DNA of 64,000 nt, from assembly GCA_958445065.1 (NCBI GenBank), contig CAUCQW010000002.1, positions 62,001-126,000 of the forward strand, given 5' to 3'. This DNA is from an uncultured Collinsella sp. (GTDB lineage Bacteria > Actinomycetota > Coriobacteriia > Coriobacteriales > Coriobacteriaceae). The position numbers and the translations under genes are program-made. Below, in pieces: positions 56,342 through 63,525 of the stretch (positions within the stretch are counted from its first letter, which is position 1; every line of letters starts with the position of its first letter). The notes beneath the pieces were generated by a model. That model did no database searches. It saw nothing but the letters and a program-made list of their open reading frames with translations, and was not told where the DNA came from.

Positions 56342-57537
56342 CGATCGCCGCCCTCAAGAGTGCCGGCGCCGATAGTCCCGATACCCTCATTGACCATCTC
56401 CGCCTCATCGCCCTTCGCTTCAGCAAGGTCATCGAGGCACAAGTCCCCATCTGGAGCCCCTTGCAAGGCAATCATCTTCTCGGCGGACCCGATGATGGCG
56501 TCGATGTCATAGATTTCATGGTCATCGTTGTAGTAGAAGAGCTCCCCGACGCTGAGTTCGGGGTTGTTCACAACGACCTGTGCGAAGCGGTTCATGTCTG
56601 CAATGGACTCGCCCATGTCGAAATCATGCAAGGAGTATTCGCTGAACCGCCCGTGGAGCTCATAGTCAGACATGACGATATCGGCCGCTGCGACCCCCTC
56701 CATATCCGCTATGTCCTGAAGGGCACCGTCGAGTTCTCCTTCATCCATCGGCAGCGTCAACTGATGGGCGAGGCTGAAACCCATCTCGGTCATGTCGCGG
56801 CTCTCGACATAGACGACGATGCGGTCGGCCGCGAAATCGCGGTCGCCCTCGAAAGCCGCCTGCTCGAGCTCATCCAAATCGAATTTCATCAAATCGACCT
56901 CTTTTGAGTTGCGGTCGAAATAGCCGCTTTGGCCCAGGCACACATCTCCGCCCGCCGCCATCCAGGCGCCCAATGCCTCGGCAGGCACATTGTCGAGCAA
57001 CTTGCCGATACTCAAGAGGCTGGCCTTCGAGGCGGGGGAGAGATGGCTGTCGTTCACGCACGCCTCGAGCTCTTCGCTGGCTTGGTCGAGGAGCGTGAGG
57101 CCGTATGCCCGCCACAGGTCGCTGGGCAGCGGGTTCGCGCTATCGACATCGACCGAATAGCCGCTAAACGGCATCTCATCGGTCTGCATGATGACGTTGC
57201 CGACCATAAGCGGGTCGACGGGGACATCGAAGTTGTCGCAGTAGTCGCGCACGGCATCATAATCGAGGTCGGGATTTCTCTTGACGCACTCCGCCATGGC
57301 ATTGAGCGCCCGCAGGTCCACACACCCGTCCTCGGCGAAGTGCAACTTGTCGAACTTGCCGGATGTCTGAATATCCTCGATGGCATAGTCGTGCCTGCCG
57401 AAATAAGTCATCACGTTGATGACATTCTGCAGGTCATCAGGCGCCATCGGCAGGGTAACACTGTCATGCGGGGCGTATGCGTAATAGGCCGCATCACTCG
57501 CCGCGACGTCGACCCTGATGTTTCCGATCTTGCTCAT
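56338..57537 (-). CDS. ArdA-like antirestriction protein with the shared tail motif (island gene 3)
   Basis: 399 residues. Two ArdA-like segments: residues ~5-85 (YYAYAPHDSVTLPMAPDDLQNVINVMTYFG, then DYAIEDIQT) and ~230-345 (MTEMGFSLAHQLTLPMDEGELDGALQDI, IVMSDYELHG, NRFAQVVVNNPELSVGELFYY). They follow the ArdA order of a strand, LP...DEL...L..I, then (I)xDYE and a helix. ArdA mimics DNA and inhibits type I restriction and modification enzymes; this protein is strongly acidic, as expected. Tail CLDDLAEAKGDEA, 20 residues from the end, terminal Arg. ATGA overlap with the next gene upstream. Confidence 0.72.
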   Translation of the reverse strand: MSKIGNIRVDVAASDAAYYAYAPHDSVTLPMAPDDLQNVINVMTYFGRHDYAIEDIQTSGKFDKLHFAEDGCVDLRALNAMAECVKRNPDLDYDAVRDYCDNFDVPVDPLMVGNVIMQTDEMPFSGYSVDVDSANPLPSDLWRAYGLTLLDQASEELEACVNDSHLSPASKASLLSIGKLLDNVPAEALGAWMAAGGDVCLGQSGYFDRNSKEVDLMKFDLDELEQAAFEGDRDFAADRIVVYVESRDMTEMGFSLAHQLTLPMDEGELDGALQDIADMEGVAAADIVMSDYELHGRFSEYSLHDFDMGESIADMNRFAQVVVNNPELSVGELFYYNDDHEIYDIDAIIGSAEKMIALQGAPDGDLCLDDLAEAKGDEAEMVNEGIGTIGAGTLEGGDR

Positions 57538-58028
57538 CGTCTGCTCTCCTTATGCTCAAACTGCCTATCGCGGTCAGCCATCCCCTCGACCAAATCCGTC
57601 TCGGCCTGCTTCTCATCGCAAAGGTCATCCAGCCCGCGCTCGATGCCGTCCTTTATCGGCTCCAGGCCAAGCGTTGAGCCGTCGATTTCGATTTCCACGG
57701 CGCTGACGCGCCCGCCGGCCGGCATCTCCGCCTGACCGCTCGCGATGGCGATGCCCTGGGCGCAGGCGTTCTCGATACACATATGTCCGAATTCATGCGC
57801 AGACACGTCGATATCGATGCGAATACTGGCCCTCGGGATATCGAAGCCGGCGCTGCGCAGGGCGCAGCGGATAGCTGCCTTCTCGCATACGCGAGCGATG
57901 TTGTAGCCGACGGCTCCGTGTCCGTGAAGTCCGGTAAAACTGATGCTGGGCATACACGGGCCGCCGCCGATACTGACGGAAACCTTTCCCTTGCCCTCGA
58001 TATAGAGGCTGCAAGACCCACCGTTCAT
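57534..58028 (-). CDS. Stand-alone ChlI-N/YifB-like domain protein with the shared tail motif (island gene 4)
   Basis: 164 residues, GGAGG ribosome site. The domain VSVSIGGGPCMPSISFTGLHGHGAVGYNIARVCEKAAIRCALRSAGFDIPRASIRIDIDV follows the N-terminal Lon-like domain of ComM/YifB (family: GLPxxAVxExxxRVxxALxxSGFxxPxxRIxxNL). No AAA ATPase or Mg-chelatase C-terminal domain follows; instead the protein ends with the tail GLDDLCDEKQAET and terminal Arg. A domain from a DNA-uptake recombination helicase, kept alone, may act as a decoy or single-strand-related factor. Confidence 0.72.
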   Translation of the reverse strand: MNGGSCSLYIEGKGKVSVSIGGGPCMPSISFTGLHGHGAVGYNIARVCEKAAIRCALRSAGFDIPRASIRIDIDVSAHEFGHMCIENACAQGIAIASGQAEMPAGGRVSAVEIEIDGSTLGLEPIKDGIERGLDDLCDEKQAETDLVEGMADRDRQFEHKESRR

Positions 58029-58060
58029 ATCGGCCTCCTTATTTTCCGTTTCCTAGACTG

Positions 58061-58816
58061 TCAAATTTCGTTTTCGATTCCAACGCGACTGACCTCATCA
58101 CCGTCAGAGACAAGGACAGCTTCCTCGCTTTTCGCCGAACAGATATCATCGAGACCCTGTTCCCCTCGTTTGTCCTCGATATATCCCATCTCAAGCCCCG
58201 CGTTGAATGCGATCCCCGCGGCGAGATCGTCCCGTTCGATGCGCTGTTCTGCTTCCGCAAGACTAACGGCTACCTTCTCGAGGGCAGCAGGTTTGAGCGT
58301 CTCTTTCATATGCTCGGAGCCGAGTTTGTTGACTGTGTCCGCTACATCTTGAACGGAGACGAAACCGATGGGGAACTTGCTATCGGGATTGACTCCGGCA
58401 AGCGCATATTCGTCCGCATCACGACAGCTCGATTGCAGTTCAGGCATGCCGAGATCAGAAAGCTCAATAAAGGCTCGAGACTTGAACTCCTGATCGAAAT
58501 ATTCAATATCAGCTCGAGCTTGAGATGCCGCACCAAGAGCGATAGCAGAACCGAGTATGAACTCAGAAGAAATCTTGCCGCCGCCGTAATCCTCGGCAGT
58601 CAATTGAGAATCGAGGACAGCAGCATAGTTCTCGATTATTTCGCTGCATCTGGAATCGGTATAGCAGTCGATGTTTTCGGATGCGAGTGCATATACCGAG
58701 CTACGGGTATCGCCCTTGCGTTTATCCAGCTCGTTATGGGCGATTTTGTTGACGAGCCACATATCCAGACCGCCGGACTCATACAGCTCGGCAATGGTCG
58801 GCTTGACCTCAGACAT
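58061..58816 (-). CDS. Unknown protein with the shared tail motif (island gene 5)
   Basis: 251 residues, first gene of the operon running to 55272. Mostly helical (GLDMWLVNKIAHNELDKRKGD, AIALGAASQARADIEYFDQEF, KVAVSLAEAEQRIERDDLAAG). Tail GLDDICSAKSEEA, 18 residues from the end (ends in Ile, one of two without terminal Arg). The shared upstream element is at 58885. Not recognised. Confidence 0.72.
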   Translation of the reverse strand: MSEVKPTIAELYESGGLDMWLVNKIAHNELDKRKGDTRSSVYALASENIDCYTDSRCSEIIENYAAVLDSQLTAEDYGGGKISSEFILGSAIALGAASQARADIEYFDQEFKSRAFIELSDLGMPELQSSCRDADEYALAGVNPDSKFPIGFVSVQDVADTVNKLGSEHMKETLKPAALEKVAVSLAEAEQRIERDDLAAGIAFNAGLEMGYIEDKRGEQGLDDICSAKSEEAVLVSDGDEVSRVGIENEI

Positions 58817-58884
58817 AGCTACTCCATCTCTCTAATTACTTGATGTATCCCAGCGTACTTTTGAAGGTCAACGCGCACTGAAAA

Positions 58885-58900
58885 GGGGACGAAAGTAGCC
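58885..58900 (-). promoter_or_regulatory. Shared upstream element, copy 2 of 5
   Basis: GGGGACGAAAGTAGCC on the plus strand, 69 bp before the operon start at 58816. A TTGACC lies between it and the gene on the minus strand. Confidence 0.65.
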
Positions 58901-58916
58901 TTTGCGCCAAACGAAA

Positions 58917-58945
58917 AGGGGAGGGATGAAAATCCATCCCTCCCC
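58917..58945 (-). terminator. Terminator of island gene 6
   Basis: GGGGAGGGATG and CATCCCTCCCC form an 11-bp stem; read on the minus strand it is followed by TTTTCGTTT. Confidence 0.85.
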
Positions 58946-58966
58946 GCATCCAATGGCTGTCTAGAC

Positions 58967-59476
58967 TCAGCGCTGGACGTTCTGGGAGCTGCGGTCCTGA
59001 GAGCCGCTCTCGCGCTCATTTGCCTCGGCCGTCTTCTGCTCGCACAGCTCATCGAGACCGGTCTCCTGCTCCTGGGAGCGGTCGTGGCTCTGGTGCTGCT
59101 CGCGGTACTCCGCACGGGCGGCCTCGACGGCATCGGAGAGCTTCTGCGGCTCCACGGACTCATCGTGGCGCTGACCGTCCTGATCGTACTTGAAGAGGCT
59201 CACGTTGCGGTCCGCATTGACGAAGACGCCCGTACCCTTTCCAGCCTCGATATCGGTCTTGTTCCACGGCTTCTGGAACGTGGTGAAGCTGAAGCCGGAG
59301 AGGTCCTTGCTATCGACCTTTGTGCCGCTAGGAAGGGTGCACTTGACGGCAGGCCAAGACTCGCCCTTGCCGTTGGAGATGGTATACGGCTCACTGTTGG
59401 CCTTCTCAGCAGTCACCCACTTCGGCGGGAAGTCAATGCGGACCTTGCCCTTGTTCATGTTGTTCTGCTCGCTCAT
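58967..59476 (-). CDS. Single-domain relative of 42346-43569 with the shared tail motif (island gene 6)
   Basis: 169 residues, own terminator and upstream element. The body (VRIDFPPKWVTAEKAN, WPAVKCTLPSGTKVDSKDLSGFSFTTF, GTGVFVNADRNVSLFKYD) matches the order of strands in each of the two domains of the protein at 42346. Tail GLDELCEQKTAEA, 17 residues from the end, terminal Arg. Function unknown. Confidence 0.72.
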   Translation of the reverse strand: MSEQNNMNKGKVRIDFPPKWVTAEKANSEPYTISNGKGESWPAVKCTLPSGTKVDSKDLSGFSFTTFQKPWNKTDIEAGKGTGVFVNADRNVSLFKYDQDGQRHDESVEPQKLSDAVEAARAEYREQHQSHDRSQEQETGLDELCEQKTAEANERESGSQDRSSQNVQR

Positions 59477-59544
59477 GGTTCCTCCATCACGCGAATTGAT
59501 AACTTAATGACTAGCATGAAGCCCTGTCCGCCCGAGTCGCCCCA

Positions 59545-59560
59545 GGGGACAGAAGTAGCA
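59545..59560 (-). promoter_or_regulatory. Shared upstream element, copy 3 of 5
   Basis: GGGGACAGAAGTAGCA on the plus strand, 69 bp before the gene start at 59476. Confidence 0.65.
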
Positions 59561-59561
59561 T

Positions 59562-59999
59562 CTACCTCGGGATACCCTCCGTATCGCGCGAGCCGCAGCT
59601 TTCTTGGCAAGCACCCTCATCGCCATACGCTTCAGCAAGGTCGTCGAGACTCGTCTCTTCGCAACGAGAGTCATGACGCGCATCCCGCACGCACTTGACC
59701 TCGGCTTTGATTTGCCCCCAAGCCACATCGTTGATGTCGTCATATCCACCCGAGTTCCATAGGTTCTCGTTGGCGTTATCGCGCACTTCGCGGGCTTCAT
59801 CGAGCGACAGGTTCGGACAGTATTCCTTGATGTCATTGGCGGATATGGCGAGAAACACGTTGTCGATATCCATGCAGAGGACTTCGAATCGCTCCATCAG
59901 GTAATCTGCCGCCTCAGGTGAAGCCGCGCCATTGTGCAGAGCCTCACCTAGTGCGGTTTTCAGATCATCGAACGAATTGATTTCCAGATCCTCAAGCAT
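59562..59999 (-). CDS. Unknown protein with the shared tail motif (island gene 7)
   Basis: 145 residues, ATG 59999 two bases after the ArdC gene stop; GAAGGA ribosome site. Helical and acidic; DIKEYCPNLSLDEAREVRDNANENL resembles the KDYC/RDYC segments of island genes 1 and 3. Tail SLDDLAEAYGDEG (K replaced by Y), 16 residues from the end, terminal Arg. Confidence 0.7.
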   Translation of the reverse strand: MLEDLEINSFDDLKTALGEALHNGAASPEAADYLMERFEVLCMDIDNVFLAISANDIKEYCPNLSLDEAREVRDNANENLWNSGGYDDINDVAWGQIKAEVKCVRDARHDSRCEETSLDDLAEAYGDEGACQESCGSRDTEGIPR

Positions 60000-60001
60000 G
60001 G

Positions 60002-61210
60002 CTATCGTCCTTCCTCATAATTAACGGATGCCGTATCGCTCCGCCCAGTGCCGTTGGCGATGTCCGCTTCATCGCATTTGGACTCACACAGCTCGTCGAG
60101 ACTGAACCCATCGTCTCCCTGCTCGACCTCAGCCTCAGCGTCGCGTTCCATATCGACGTCGGCTACCGCCTCGGTAGCGTGTTCCGGGGACTTGAAGTAG
60201 TCCTTGCCGAGCTTCGGGATGAAGCAGTCTTCCACGAGGTAATCGGTCGCCTTGCTCGCCCGCGATGCGGCCTTCAGTAGCTCGCCGCCCGGATCCTTGA
60301 ACTCCTGGGACCAACTCTTGAGGTAGGCAGCCGAGTTCGACATGGCATCGACCTCGTTGGCGGCAAGGGGTTTGTCGTCGTCGACGTTACGGAGATCGAG
60401 ACCGATGGCGTTCGCGGTGAACACACTCGAGAGCTCGGCGATGAGTTCCTCGAAGGCGTACTTCTGCCGATCCTTCTTCAATCCGCACTGCTCGCGGTTG
60501 TTTCTGCTCGGATGGCCCGTGGCGTGCCCCATCTCGTGGAGCAGCGTTCGGCAGAACGACTCCACGTTCGTAAACTGATTGCGCTGCGGGACGTAGATCT
60601 TGTCTGCGCCGGGCAGGTAGAACGCCTCGGCGTTCGGCGTCTCGATTACGGGGCAGGGCGATGCCTTGACGATGCCGTCGGCCACGCGATCGGGCTCGAT
60701 GGGTTTGAAGCCCTCAACGGAGACGAGGTTTTCCGTGTTCTCCATCTGCTCGGCATTGAACACCGTGAACGTGCCGACGCAGCGCGGCTCGGCCTTGTAT
60801 TCGGGATTTGCGAGGGCGATATCCCATTCCTCTTTGGTCTTGGGCTGCTTGAGGCGGGCGGTCGGGTCCGTCCTGCTTACGAGCATGCGCTTCCAGCGTT
60901 CGATGGGGTAGCCGTGCGACCCCTTGATGATATGGCAGCCCTTATCCGATGCCATCTTGAACGTGGCGAATCGCGGGTCCCTGAAGCCTCCGTCCCTCAT
61001 GGCGTACATGAGCATGGCGGTATTTCGCGGCCCGTAGCCCTCACCTGTAGCGCCGTTCATGGGCGGGTGGGGGAACGACCACTCCTTGACCCATCGGGAG
61101 CCCTCGCGCTCCATGTCCGCGAGAAGCGCATCGAAGAGCGCCTGACGGGCATCCGTCAGCTTCTCGGTCGGACTCTTTCCTTGATATTTGCCATAGGTTC
61201 TCTTGGCCAT
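60002..61210 (-). CDS. ardC: ArdC antirestriction protein with zincin domain and the shared tail motif (island gene 8)
   Basis: 402 residues from ATG 61210 (a longer frame to 61321 is less likely). The ArdC N-terminal single-strand DNA-binding domain (~20-140: RWVKEWSFPHPPMNGATGEGYGPRNTAMLMYA, KGCHIIKGSHGYPIERWK, FTVFNAEQM) is followed by the metallopeptidase domain with HEMGHATGH (His ~225 and 229, Glu, then His) and YAFEELIAELSS. ArdC relatives protect incoming plasmid DNA and at least one is moved to the recipient during conjugation. Tail SLDELCESKCDEA, 20 residues from the end, terminal Arg. Upstream element at 61280. Confidence 0.93.
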   Translation of the reverse strand: MAKRTYGKYQGKSPTEKLTDARQALFDALLADMEREGSRWVKEWSFPHPPMNGATGEGYGPRNTAMLMYAMRDGGFRDPRFATFKMASDKGCHIIKGSHGYPIERWKRMLVSRTDPTARLKQPKTKEEWDIALANPEYKAEPRCVGTFTVFNAEQMENTENLVSVEGFKPIEPDRVADGIVKASPCPVIETPNAEAFYLPGADKIYVPQRNQFTNVESFCRTLLHEMGHATGHPSRNNREQCGLKKDRQKYAFEELIAELSSVFTANAIGLDLRNVDDDKPLAANEVDAMSNSAAYLKSWSQEFKDPGGELLKAASRASKATDYLVEDCFIPKLGKDYFKSPEHATEAVADVDMERDAEAEVEQGDDGFSLDELCESKCDEADIANGTGRSDTASVNYEEGR

Positions 61211-61279
61211 AGGTAGCTCCCATTCACGCTCGGACAATCCATCTCGAACATAAACGGATGTCTCCCCATCGACCCACTG

Positions 61280-61295
61280 AGGGACAGAAGTAGCC
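61280..61295 (-). promoter_or_regulatory. Shared upstream element, copy 4 of 5
   Basis: AGGGACAGAAGTAGCC on the plus strand, 70 bp before the ArdC start at 61210. Confidence 0.65.
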
Positions 61296-61330
61296 TTTTC
61301 CGGGGACTTAAGCAACCACATGTCTATCTA

Positions 61331-61362
61331 GCTACGCAGCTACCGCGCTACACGGCTACACG
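61331..61362. repeat. Octanucleotide array (GCTACNNN)x4, array 1
   Basis: GCTAC starts at 61331, 61339, 61347 and 61355, exactly 8 bp apart, with a weaker unit before. Confidence 0.75.
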
Positions 61363-61383
61363 TCAAACACCCGGTAAAGCAAA

Positions 61384-61408
61384 CGGGACGTCCCCAAAAG
61401 ACGTCCCG
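61384..61408 (-). terminator. Terminator of island gene 9 (ATAATAACAA family)
   Basis: CGGGACGTC and GACGTCCCG; on the minus strand it is preceded by ATAATAACAAG and followed by TTTGCTTT. Confidence 0.8.
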
Positions 61409-61439
61409 CGTCAATGCAGCTTGTTATTATCCTTATTCC

Positions 61440-62537
61440 TTAGCGTTCCCCGTTGGATACGTCCAGGTCCTCGCCAAGTTCGTTTCCCTCAGCTACCTCG
61501 ACCTTCTGCTCCATGAGATCATCGAGCGACTCGACGTTATCGCGAACGTCAACAACCTCCGGTCCGTTAGGGGAGTCATGAGTAAGCGACTCCCTCAACT
61601 CGCCATACAGACCGTTTTGTACGATAAGAGCGACCTCGCGCCCGCTGCCGCGGGGACTCTCGCGCTGGAAGTAATTCATGACATCCATCATCTCGCCATC
61701 GGTGAGAGACCTGTCACAAGCACGGTCGGGATTGAAGCCATTGACGACGATATTTCCGTAAAGCACGGACATGGGCAGACCGGCGACCACAGGTTTGCCG
61801 TCAACTGAAGAACGGCAGCCTTCTTTTTCCATGCTCTCGGTTGCGTAGAAGGCACGATTAGGCTGACAGGTAGGCTGAGGGACGGAAAGAGACCTATTAG
61901 GAGAGATAGTCCTACCATTGACGTATATCGAGACATTGAATGGAAAGACATCCAACGGCACGATTCCCTTACCCCTATCGCAGGGCATGTTCCCCGTAGC
62001 CTCGTTGAAGAAGCCCCCGACGTGATTCATAATGTCTTGCCCGCTGTCGATTCCAATGGCAACGGGATCGGAGCCCACAGGTACAAGTACGGCGCGGAAT
62101 TTCCCAGATGCTATTACCGTGTCCCCAGTTTCGAGCTCGGGGATATCTCCACCGAGAAATTCCTCGATTTCAGCGCGACATGCCTCCGCGTTGCCCGCGT
62201 GGGTCAAATCGACAGGCGCATAGCGGGCAAATAGCCGTACGACCGTACTGGGCAACTTATCCCCGAGCATTTGCTCGAATTGCCTGAACCCATCAAGGTC
62301 GTTACCTTCGAATAGCTCACCTGCGGATTTCAAGAGCGTCTCCACCGAAACACCGTTCAACTCAGTTTCGAGACTGAGCTTTTTCGGTACCTCCATGGTG
62401 AGGCTGCGCCAGCCCCCAGCAGAAGCAGAAGGCCACGCCATCGCAACGCGAACCGACTTGCCGCAATCCACCTGATATCCGATACCAGGGTATTGGTCTC
62501 CGCAGATGGAGGGGATTTTAGTGATTTGAGAACCCAT
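61440..62537 (-). CDS. DUF3846-domain protein with N-terminal extension and the shared tail motif (island gene 9)
   Basis: 365 residues from ATG 62537 (AGGAG 9 nt upstream; ATG 62546 is also in frame). The N-terminal ~120 residues (LFEGNDLDGFRQFEQMLGDKLPSTVVRLF) are unrecognised. ~125-300 is DUF3846-like: FRAVLVPVGSDPVAIGID, then a long insert, TCQPNRAFYA and VLYGNIVVNGFNPDRACDRSLTDGEMMDVMNYF. That last stretch parallels VLYGDFVVVGYDPYEGTECSLSDKEVQDVVDLF in island gene 2. Tail SLDDLMEQKVEVA, 16 residues from the end, terminal Arg. Upstream element at 62613. Confidence 0.78.
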   Translation of the reverse strand: MGSQITKIPSICGDQYPGIGYQVDCGKSVRVAMAWPSASAGGWRSLTMEVPKKLSLETELNGVSVETLLKSAGELFEGNDLDGFRQFEQMLGDKLPSTVVRLFARYAPVDLTHAGNAEACRAEIEEFLGGDIPELETGDTVIASGKFRAVLVPVGSDPVAIGIDSGQDIMNHVGGFFNEATGNMPCDRGKGIVPLDVFPFNVSIYVNGRTISPNRSLSVPQPTCQPNRAFYATESMEKEGCRSSVDGKPVVAGLPMSVLYGNIVVNGFNPDRACDRSLTDGEMMDVMNYFQRESPRGSGREVALIVQNGLYGELRESLTHDSPNGPEVVDVRDNVESLDDLMEQKVEVAEGNELGEDLDVSNGER

Positions 62538-62612
62538 CCGGCTCATCTCCTAAATCAAGGGGATTCATTTCCTCCCTCGATTCTCAAACCCCACTCATGG
62601 CGTCAACTCGCG

Positions 62613-62628
62613 CAGGACACAAGTAGAA
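62613..62628 (-). promoter_or_regulatory. Shared upstream element, copy 5 of 5
   Basis: CAGGACACAAGTAGAA on the plus strand, 76 bp before island gene 9; the most diverged copy. Confidence 0.5.
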
Positions 62629-62729
62629 CCCGCCCATCTTTCATCAAGATAATTTGCCCATTTCCTTGACATCAGAAAGATATTTAACGCAGACAACCGC
62701 TTATCGCCGTGCAACACCCGGTCCACCTA

Positions 62730-62761
62730 GCTACACCGCTACCGAGCTACAACCCTACAGG
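62730..62761. repeat. Octanucleotide array (GCTACNNN), array 2
   Basis: GCTAC at 62730, 62738 and 62746 and CCTAC at 62754, all 8 bp apart. Confidence 0.75.
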
Positions 62762-62801
62762 GCTTCGCGCAACCATCTAGCAGCCACTCAGCCAAACAAA
62801 A

Positions 62802-62824
62802 GGGGCGTACCCATTTGACGCCCC
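62802..62824 (-). terminator. GC hairpin of the ATAATAACAA family
   Basis: GGGGCGT and ACGCCCC; minus-strand order ATAATAACAAG, hairpin, TTTTGTTT. No gene lies directly before it on the minus strand. Confidence 0.65.
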
Positions 62825-62932
62825 GCGGCACAGCTACTTGTTATTATCATCTTCATCTGCGCGACTCTAGAACTCCCCTTTGTCTTTCTTATTCTTAATA
62901 CTCTTCTTATTATCTTTGTTCTCATTCACCCA

Positions 62933-62980
62933 CCTATGCGGCTACCGAGCTACACGTCTACACAGCTACACTGCCACAAG
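62933..62980. repeat. Octanucleotide array (GCTACNNN), array 3
   Basis: Six 8-bp units: CCTATGCG, GCTACCGA, GCTACACG, TCTACACA, GCTACACT, GCCACAAG. Confidence 0.75.
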
Positions 62981-63008
62981 CCGCTGCCAATCACCCAGCA
63001 AAACAAAC

Positions 63009-63033
63009 GGGGCGCCCCTAATGAGCGCCCCGC
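63009..63033 (-). terminator. Terminator of the DUF5684 gene (ATAATAACAA family)
   Basis: CGGGGCGC and GCGCCCCG; on the minus strand it follows the stop at 63067 with GATAATAACAAG between and TTTGTTTTG after. Confidence 0.8.
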
Positions 63034-63066
63034 AGCAAAACACCTTGTTATTATCCCTCTTAACCC

Positions 63067-63510
63067 CTAGGACTCATCGTCCGCATCGCCATCCAGATCG
63101 ACCGGCTCGCTTGCCCCGAACCCAAGCATCGTCCAGAACACGAAGCCGAGGATGACCAGCCAGATCGTATAGCCGGTCTCCTTCCCGAAGGCATGGGACA
63201 GATCGTTAAGCACGATGATATTCATCACGAGCTGAACCAATGCAAGCACCCAGCCGAGCGTATCGACCCAGCAGAACACCCACGAGCAAATGAGTACGAT
63301 GAGGTACGCCATGAGGAACGTCTTGCTCCCATCGCCGCGGTGTACGCGCTCGCACAGCTTGTAGTCGGCAAAGACCGGGACAATCGAATACCAGCCGGGC
63401 ATACCGAGCTTCCCATAGACCTTCCATTTGCCGGCGATGGGTACGAGCCAGATAAACGCCAGCAAGACAACGAGAAAAACGAGCAGAGCCGATTCAATAG
63501 CATCGCTCAT
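63067..63510 (-). CDS. DUF5684-type membrane protein
   Basis: 147 residues with about four transmembrane helices. The segment AGKWKVYGKLGMPGWYSIVPVFADYKLCERVHRGD after the first helix is the DUF5684 signature (AxKWxxFxKxGxPGWxxxIPxYNxYxL). Acidic C-terminal tail. In some genomes such proteins are fused to or sit beside signal peptidases; here the neighbour is a Tad secretion gene. Confidence 0.8.
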   Translation of the reverse strand: MSDAIESALLVFLVVLLAFIWLVPIAGKWKVYGKLGMPGWYSIVPVFADYKLCERVHRGDGSKTFLMAYLIVLICSWVFCWVDTLGWVLALVQLVMNIIVLNDLSHAFGKETGYTIWLVILGFVFWTMLGFGASEPVDLDGDADDES

Positions 63511-63525
63511 CTGAAACCCCCTTCC

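Larger units (their letters stand above)
62547..63066. other. Intergenic region upstream of the island
   Basis: No gene is supported (an open plus frame at 62880-63155 is repeat-derived). It contains the upstream element at 62613, two octanucleotide arrays and two terminator hairpins of the ATAATAACAA family. Minus-strand GATAATAAGAAG near 62910 hints at a lost terminator copy. Confidence 0.6.

Noticed and set aside
62880..63155. A plus frame over octanucleotide arrays and a terminator
   Set aside because: Its residues derive from the 8-bp repeats and it runs into the end of the DUF5684 gene.
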